This document shows positions 5,620 to 8,796 of a DNA stretch of 8,796 bases, one piece after another. The DNA is taken from positions 1 to 8,796 of the forward strand of contig JAJZBA010000018.1 in assembly GCA_021799155.1 (NCBI GenBank), given 5' to 3'. Position 1 is the stretch's first letter. Each line of letters starts with the position of its first letter. The translations under genes were made by a program, and so were the position numbers. The notes below the pieces were generated by a model. It did no database searches. It had not been told where the DNA came from and saw only the letters and a list, made by a program, of their open reading frames with translations. Origin of the DNA: a bacterium. Lineage in GTDB: Bacteria; Patescibacteriota; Minisyncoccia; UBA6257; UBA9933.

Positions 5620-5626
5620 CCTCCTT
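5620..5626 (-). promoter_or_regulatory. Strong Shine-Dalgarno site of the 155-residue gene
   Basis: AAGGAGG, a full match to the anti-Shine-Dalgarno core, 5 nt from the ATG. No other start visible in this window has such a site; they are preceded by AT-rich DNA, by an overlapping gene, or by a tRNA. Confidence 0.8.
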
Positions 5627-5661
5627 ATTTAATTGGATTTTGCTTTTAATAATTTAACGAA

Positions 5662-6036
5662 CTATTTCCTTTTTGTCAAATTCGTCAAATATTTTTTAAT
5701 ATCCTCTAAGTCGGATTTTATATGTTTTAGACTTATTGCATCTTTTCTGATTTCTTCCTCTGTTTTTTCGTCTATTCTTTTTTCCTCTTTGATGCCGGAA
5801 ATCAAAATTTGATCGCCGATGAAAAACGAAACAAACAAACCAATTAACATAAGAATTGCGACGCCAATTATCGCCGATGCCAAACCGCTTATTTCCAAAG
5901 AATCGGCAATCATCCAAATCCCCCGCCACAATAAAATTATTCCGATGCTTCCCAGTAAGGCGTAAACAATCGGATGACGGCTCAAACCGGCGCGGATTTT
6001 GTCTTCTAATTTGTCGAAAAATTTGAGAATACTCAT
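5662..6036 (-). CDS. Conserved CPR-type two-TM membrane protein with charged C-terminal helix
   Basis: A 124-residue protein. The N-terminal motif FFDKLEDKIRAGLSRHPIVY (6-25) leads into TM1 (about 23-45, with the marked LLWRGIWMIADSLE), then TM2 (about 52-73, ending GLFVSFFIGD). The tail is charged and probably coiled coil (IKEEKRIDEKTEEEIRKDA...LTKRK). I recognise the pattern (KLEDKIR, HP, WRGIW, GLFVSFFIGD) from unnamed proteins frequent in Parcubacteria-type genomes; its function is not known to me. The ATG overlaps the TGA of the homing endonuclease gene as ATGA, implying translational coupling. The in-frame position and good N-terminus support this start. The coupling to a probably mobile gene is odd and suggests that the endonuclease gene arrived between it and tRNA-Lys. 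Confidence 0.8.
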   Translation of the reverse strand: MSILKFFDKLEDKIRAGLSRHPIVYALLGSIGIILLWRGIWMIADSLEISGLASAIIGVAILMLIGLFVSFFIGDQILISGIKEEKRIDEKTEEEIRKDAISLKHIKSDLEDIKKYLTNLTKRK

Positions 6037-6875
6037 AAATAAGAATTAATGGCTTTATCTAAAATTTCTCTTTTTTCTAAACTTTGTTTCCAGACACTAT
6101 TTTTACGATGATGATTTATACAAATTCCTTCTGAAAAATTAATTTTCTCGCGGAATCTTATAAGATTTTCTTTTCTGCCTATAATAATTTCTTTATATTT
6201 TTCATCAATTCTGCTTTCTATATTAAAATCTTTTAACAATTTTTCAATTAGTTTCAAAATTAAAAGATTATGTTGAAATCCCCTAACCAATCGAATATTT
6301 TTATAAATATAGACGCTTCCTTCATCGTCGAAAAACGACCTTAAAAATACTTTTTTCTCTTGTAACGATGCAGTTTTAATATATTTAAACAACTCTTTTG
6401 CTTTCTCTTCCGCATAGATTCCTAATTCTACGTTGTAATATCTTATCTGTTTTACTCCGAATTTTCTTTTATAAATTTTTGAATCTAAACCCAATAAATT
6501 TTTCACTGCCGTTCTTACCGCTTCAATTAAGTAATCGCTTCTATTATAATATTCGCATCCTTCATGTTTTATCCGCCCATCAAACAAAAAATGAGAAATT
6601 ATAAATATTAATTCATGAGACCATTGCGACGGTTTTAAAAAATTTCTTCCGGGTAAGCATTTCCCCTTGCGTTCTTTTTTAATGTAATTATTAAGTCTTG
6701 TTGTCGCCTCTTTTTTAATTTTTCTTTTCGTTTTCGCTGAAAGCGGAATATCGTAAATATGTCCGTAAACAGTAGTTTTAGGAAGATTAGTAGCGTTTAA
6801 AATTTCTCCCAATGTAAATCCTCTTTTTCTTAAAGTTCGGCATCGTTCTATTAATTGAGAATCAATTTTTCTCAT
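6033..6875 (-). CDS. LAGLIDADG-type homing endonuclease with N-terminal helix-turn-helix, flush with tRNA-Lys
   Basis: A 280-residue protein. Residues 20-42 (FTLGEILNATNLPKTTVYGHI) form a resolvase-like helix-turn-helix. Two LAGLIDADG repeats follow: a divergent first (HELIFIISHFLFDGRI, 87-102, with D99) and a clearer second (KKVFLRSFFDDEGSV, 174-188, with E185), each trailed by the usual DNA-contact strands and the NLLILKLIEKLLKDFNIES helix (203-221). This fits a single-chain enzyme with two pseudo-symmetric halves that cuts a long DNA site; a derived regulator is possible because motif 1 is degenerate. I start it at ATG 6875. The frame stays open upstream to 6956, but there it only translates the tRNA. 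The ATG is 2 nt after the tRNA discriminator base, with no room for a ribosome site. It overlaps the following gene by ATGA. Confidence 0.8.
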   Translation of the reverse strand: MRKIDSQLIERCRTLRKRGFTLGEILNATNLPKTTVYGHIYDIPLSAKTKRKIKKEATTRLNNYIKKERKGKCLPGRNFLKPSQWSHELIFIISHFLFDGRIKHEGCEYYNRSDYLIEAVRTAVKNLLGLDSKIYKRKFGVKQIRYYNVELGIYAEEKAKELFKYIKTASLQEKKVFLRSFFDDEGSVYIYKNIRLVRGFQHNLLILKLIEKLLKDFNIESRIDEKYKEIIIGRKENLIRFREKINFSEGICINHHRKNSVWKQSLEKREILDKAINSYL

Positions 6876-6877
6876 TG

Positions 6878-6950
6878 TGGATCGCCTGGGACTTGAACCC
6901 AGAACCTTGGGCTTAAAAGGCCCCTGCTCTGCCAGTTGAGCTAGCGATCC
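6878..6950 (-). tRNA. tRNA-Lys(TTT)
   Basis: A complete cloverleaf: acceptor GGATCGC/GCGATCC, D-arm GCTC-AACTGGCA-GAGC, anticodon stem GGGGC/GCCC(A) with loop CTTTTAA, variable loop AGGTT, T-arm CTGGG-TTCAAGT-CCCAG, discriminator A. The loop gives anticodon TTT, lysine. There is a G-A mismatch at 27-43. CCA is not encoded: after the discriminator come CA and then the ATG of the endonuclease gene, so a CCA-adding enzyme is needed, unlike the tRNA-Asn of this window. The gene starts 29 nt after the dnaJ stop. A TATTAT (6975-6970) could be its own -10 box, or it is processed from the dnaJ transcript. Confidence 0.95.
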
Positions 6951-6979
6951 GATCAAAAATCAAGTACGTATAATAAATT

Positions 6980-8116
6980 CTACAATTCTTTTTCCAGTTC
7001 TTCCAATATTTTCTTCGCCTTGGCGCTTAATTTTTTCGGGGTTTTGATTTCCAGCTCCACGATTAAATCGCCACGGCCATGGCCGCCGAAACGCGGCATT
7101 CCTTCGCCGGGGATTCTTAAATTATTTTTTAAATTAAAATTACTCGGTACTTCCACTTTTAAGAAACCTGCCCCGTAAGAAGATTGCTTTCCTTCGGGGT
7201 TGCCGGAAATCGTCGGAATTTCAATTTTTTTCTCCAGCAACAAATCAATTATATTAACATCTTTTTTAATAATCAAGTTATCGCCTTCGCGTTTAAAAAC
7301 CGGATGCGGTTTAATTCTAATTCTAACGTAAAGGTCTCCTTCGGCCGCGCCGCGTTCGCCGGCTTCGCCCGCTCCTTTGATTTTAATGATTTGTCCGTTA
7401 TCAATGCCCGGCCTGATTTCCAATTTTACCGTCCGTTCGGCCGTAATCCTTCCACTTCCCTTGCAGATCTCGCAAATTTTCTTGGGAATTTGACCGGTGC
7501 CGAAACATTGATGGCACGACTTTATTTGAATAAAATTGCCGAAAAAACTTTTCCGTGCTTCCTTGATTTCTCCCCGGCCGGCGCAAACGCCGCACTGATT
7601 AAAACCGGCTTTCGGGTCATGCCCTAAACCGCCGCATTTTTCACATTTAACCGCTGTCCGATAATTAATATGTTTTTCCGCGCCGTGAAAAGCTTCTTCT
7701 AAAGTAATCTCCTGAACAATCTGAATATCCGCGCCGTGCTGATAAGTCCGACGTTTTTGTTTTATACCCATTCCTTCAAAGAAAGCGTCGAAAATATCTC
7801 CCAAATCTCCGAATTCGCCGCCGAAATCAAATCTGATTCCTTCGCCAAAAGGACCCTCAGCAGAGTCGAAGGGAGCGGAGCTAAAGGGACCGAAACCGAA
7901 CGAGTCAAAATCAAAACCGCCGGCGCCGAATTTATCGTACTGCGCCCGTTTTTCTTTGTTAGACAAAACCTGATAGGCTTCGTTTATTTCCTTAAATTTC
8001 TTTTCGTCTCCGCCTTTGTCGGGATGATATTTATGAGCCAGTTTTCGAAAGGCTTTTTTTATTTCTTCTTCGGAAGCATCCTTATTAACGCCGAGAATTT
8101 TATAGTAATCCTTCAT
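6980..8116 (-). CDS. dnaJ: Chaperone protein DnaJ (Hsp40), type I
   Basis: A 378-residue cytoplasmic co-chaperone that stimulates the DnaK ATPase and hands it unfolded clients. Domains in order: J domain (1-65) with the HPD triad at 31-33; Gly/Phe-rich linker (about 65-120); a cysteine-rich domain with all four CxxCxGxG repeats (CEKCGGLG 158, CGVCAGRG 175, CHQCFGTG 201, CEICKGSG 215), binding two zinc ions; and the C-terminal substrate-binding domains, ending KILEELEKEL. The length is normal. Inside the linker, PFSSA and PFDSA (77-86) come from a 15-nt imperfect tandem repeat. Neither dnaK nor grpE is in the window. The ATG at 8116 directly precedes the J domain and has no Shine-Dalgarno. A promoter overlapped by an inverted repeat lies upstream; no CIRCE element (TTAGCACTC-N9-GAGTGCTAA) is present. 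Confidence 0.97.
   Translation of the reverse strand: MKDYYKILGVNKDASEEEIKKAFRKLAHKYHPDKGGDEKKFKEINEAYQVLSNKEKRAQYDKFGAGGFDFDSFGFGPFSSAPFDSAEGPFGEGIRFDFGGEFGDLGDIFDAFFEGMGIKQKRRTYQHGADIQIVQEITLEEAFHGAEKHINYRTAVKCEKCGGLGHDPKAGFNQCGVCAGRGEIKEARKSFFGNFIQIKSCHQCFGTGQIPKKICEICKGSGRITAERTVKLEIRPGIDNGQIIKIKGAGEAGERGAAEGDLYVRIRIKPHPVFKREGDNLIIKKDVNIIDLLLEKKIEIPTISGNPEGKQSSYGAGFLKVEVPSNFNLKNNLRIPGEGMPRFGGHGRGDLIVELEIKTPKKLSAKAKKILEELEKEL
7859..7888 (-). repeat. 15-nt imperfect tandem repeat inside the dnaJ Gly/Phe linker
   Basis: Two adjacent units, CCCTTTAGCTCCGCT (7888-7874) and CCCTTCGACTCTGCT (7873-7859), agree at 11 of 15 bases and encode PFSSA and PFDSA. The second unit with the following GAGGG resembles the CCCTTCGAC...GAGGG palindromic repeats scattered through many bacterial genomes, whose in-frame insertions leave PFDSA-type peptides. 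Confidence 0.45.
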
Positions 8117-8144
8117 AATATATACGAACAGCGAATAAACCCGA

Positions 8145-8172
8145 ATATTACGAATCCGTAATAATCGTTCAA
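8145..8172 (-). promoter_or_regulatory. Probable dnaJ promoter
   Basis: On the minus strand TTGAAC (8172-8167) and TAATAT (8150-8145) are 16 nt apart and about 30-55 nt upstream of the dnaJ ATG. The -35 hexamer and spacer are the same as in the promoter at 3004-3031. A second TATA-like stretch (TATATATT) lies right against the ATG. Confidence 0.45.
8146..8163. promoter_or_regulatory. Operator-like inverted repeat over the dnaJ promoter
   Basis: TATTACG (8146-8152) and CGTAATA (8157-8163) are perfect 7-nt arms around a 4-nt spacer. They cover most of the promoter's spacer and its -10 box, the place where a dimeric repressor would block polymerase. It is not the CIRCE sequence. A small RNA hairpin is the alternative, though the likely start site lies downstream of it. 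Confidence 0.4.
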
Positions 8173-8185
8173 ATTCGTTGTTTAA

Positions 8186-8796
8186 TTATTTTAGTAATAT
8201 TATTTCTCTGCTTCTTCCTTCAAGCATTATCGTACTGAACCCCAAAGCCAAACAAATTTCATAAACAAGATAAGCCAAAACCGAGACCAGCCACCTAATC
8301 GGCAAAATCAAACTAACAATAGTTAAAAATATTAAAGTTGCTAAACCGACCGGCAAGAAATTTTTAATGTTTTCGGGAAGCTCTTTAAATTTACTCACCA
8401 TCGTCTGATAAAGCAAATCCGAAGTTTTTATTTTAGAATTGACCGGACCGCCGATTAAATCCGACGCTTTCTTTTCTAATTCTTTCGCCGTTTGATTAAC
8501 TAATTCTTTTTTTGCTTTCTGCGGCAATAACTTAAATTGCGGGTTCTGTTCAATTTGATTTTTCGCCAAATCTTTTATGAATTCGTCGAAAGGTTTTTCG
8601 AGGGCGAAACCCGGTAAAAAATTTTGAACGATTTTCATCTCAGCAATCGGAGAAAGAATTTTTTCAAAAGCCTTTGAAGAAATGAAAAAATCGTTTTCGC
8701 CGAAACTGCCAACGCCCGCGTAAGCGACGGCAACAAACAAAGCCAAAGCCGTAATCGCTTTAGGAAGTGTTTTCTTGCCAACCCGCCAAAAGCGGA
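8186..8796 (-). CDS. Hypothetical membrane protein, 5' end cut by window edge
   Basis: The reading frame is open from base 8796 down to TAA at 8188-8186 (202 visible codons), so the true start lies outside the window. A TTG at 8746 falls inside a hydrophobic segment and is not a believable start. Visible from the edge: basic RFWRVGKKTLPK, then the hydrophobic AITALALFVAVAYAGVGSF (signal peptide or TM1), then a roughly 110-residue polar, Lys-rich domain (KAFEKILSPIAEMKIVQNFL... KAKKELVNQTAKELEKKASD). Next come two closely spaced TM segments near the C-terminus (VGLATLIFLTIVSLILPI and WLVSVLAYLVYEICLALGF) and a short tail (LEGRSREIILLK). A signal-anchored extracytoplasmic domain tethered by a C-terminal TM hairpin is likely. 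I do not recognise the family. dnaJ follows with its own promoter. Confidence 0.75.
   Translation of the reverse strand, partial: RFWRVGKKTLPKAITALALFVAVAYAGVGSFGENDFFISSKAFEKILSPIAEMKIVQNFLPGFALEKPFDEFIKDLAKNQIEQNPQFKLLPQKAKKELVNQTAKELEKKASDLIGGPVNSKIKTSDLLYQTMVSKFKELPENIKNFLPVGLATLIFLTIVSLILPIRWLVSVLAYLVYEICLALGFSTIMLEGRSREIILLK

Noticed and set aside
5350..5649. Plus-strand open frames opposite the 155-residue gene
   Set aside because: The minus-strand frame has a strong Shine-Dalgarno and a terminator; the plus-strand frames have neither.
6876..6956. Extension of the LAGLIDADG protein to an upstream start (MIGSLAQLAEQ...)
   Set aside because: Those 27 residues are a translation of tRNA-Lys itself; the ATG at 6875 directly after the tRNA is the sensible start.
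7184..8161. Plus-strand open frames opposite dnaJ
   Set aside because: They mirror the well-conserved DnaJ reading frame and have no recognisable motifs.
8744..8746. TTG as start of the right-hand membrane protein
   Set aside because: The frame stays open to the window edge and the upstream residues supply the basic end of the signal or TM segment.
1..8796. CRISPR array, insertion sequence or rRNA gene
   Set aside because: No regularly spaced direct repeats, no transposase gene with terminal inverted repeats, and no rRNA-like stretch was seen.

Overview
The window looks like a chromosomal segment of a Candidate Phyla Radiation bacterium (Patescibacteria, probably a Parcubacteria-type lineage). 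The grounds are an AT-rich sequence, small tightly packed genes, several proteins of the kind I know mainly from that group, start sites mostly without a Shine-Dalgarno sequence, and a group I intron with a homing endonuclease inside a tRNA gene. TGA acts as a stop in two ATGA gene overlaps, which argues against the recoded Gracilibacteria/SR1 lineages. This placement is inference; no rRNA or other marker gene is present.

Every gene I can support lies on the minus strand, so the biological order runs from right to left. From the right: a membrane protein cut by the window edge (8186-8796); dnaJ (6980-8116) behind a promoter overlapped by an inverted repeat; tRNA-Lys(TTT) (6878-6950); a LAGLIDADG-type homing endonuclease whose ATG begins 2 nt after the tRNA (6033-6875); a two-TM membrane protein joined to it by an ATGA overlap (5662-6036); and an unrecognised 155-residue protein with the only strong ribosome binding site in the window (5147-5614), closed by a terminator.

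Next comes tRNA-Asn(GTT), split inside its anticodon by a 539-nt group I intron (4492-5030) that carries an HNH endonuclease (4678-4989). It ends in a perfect 52-nt palindrome that is also its terminator (4407-4458). The following roughly 300 nt hold hairpins and one copy of a dispersed repeat but no convincing gene.

The left third is envelope-related. A PAP2 phosphatase (probably undecaprenyl-diphosphate recycling) is translationally coupled to a membrane-anchored, probably OB-fold, protein. Then, behind its own promoter, come a secreted coiled-coil DUF5667 protein and a tiny DUF5668-like membrane protein. After a 409-nt spacer with the second repeat copy, a protein ending in an M15-type zinc peptidase domain runs off the left edge.

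The most notable parts are the two tRNA loci, each carrying a homing endonuclease of a different family within 2.5 kb: one inside a ribozyme intron at anticodon positions 35/36, the other free-standing and flush with a tRNA 3' end, where tRNA trimming could itself produce a near-leaderless mRNA.
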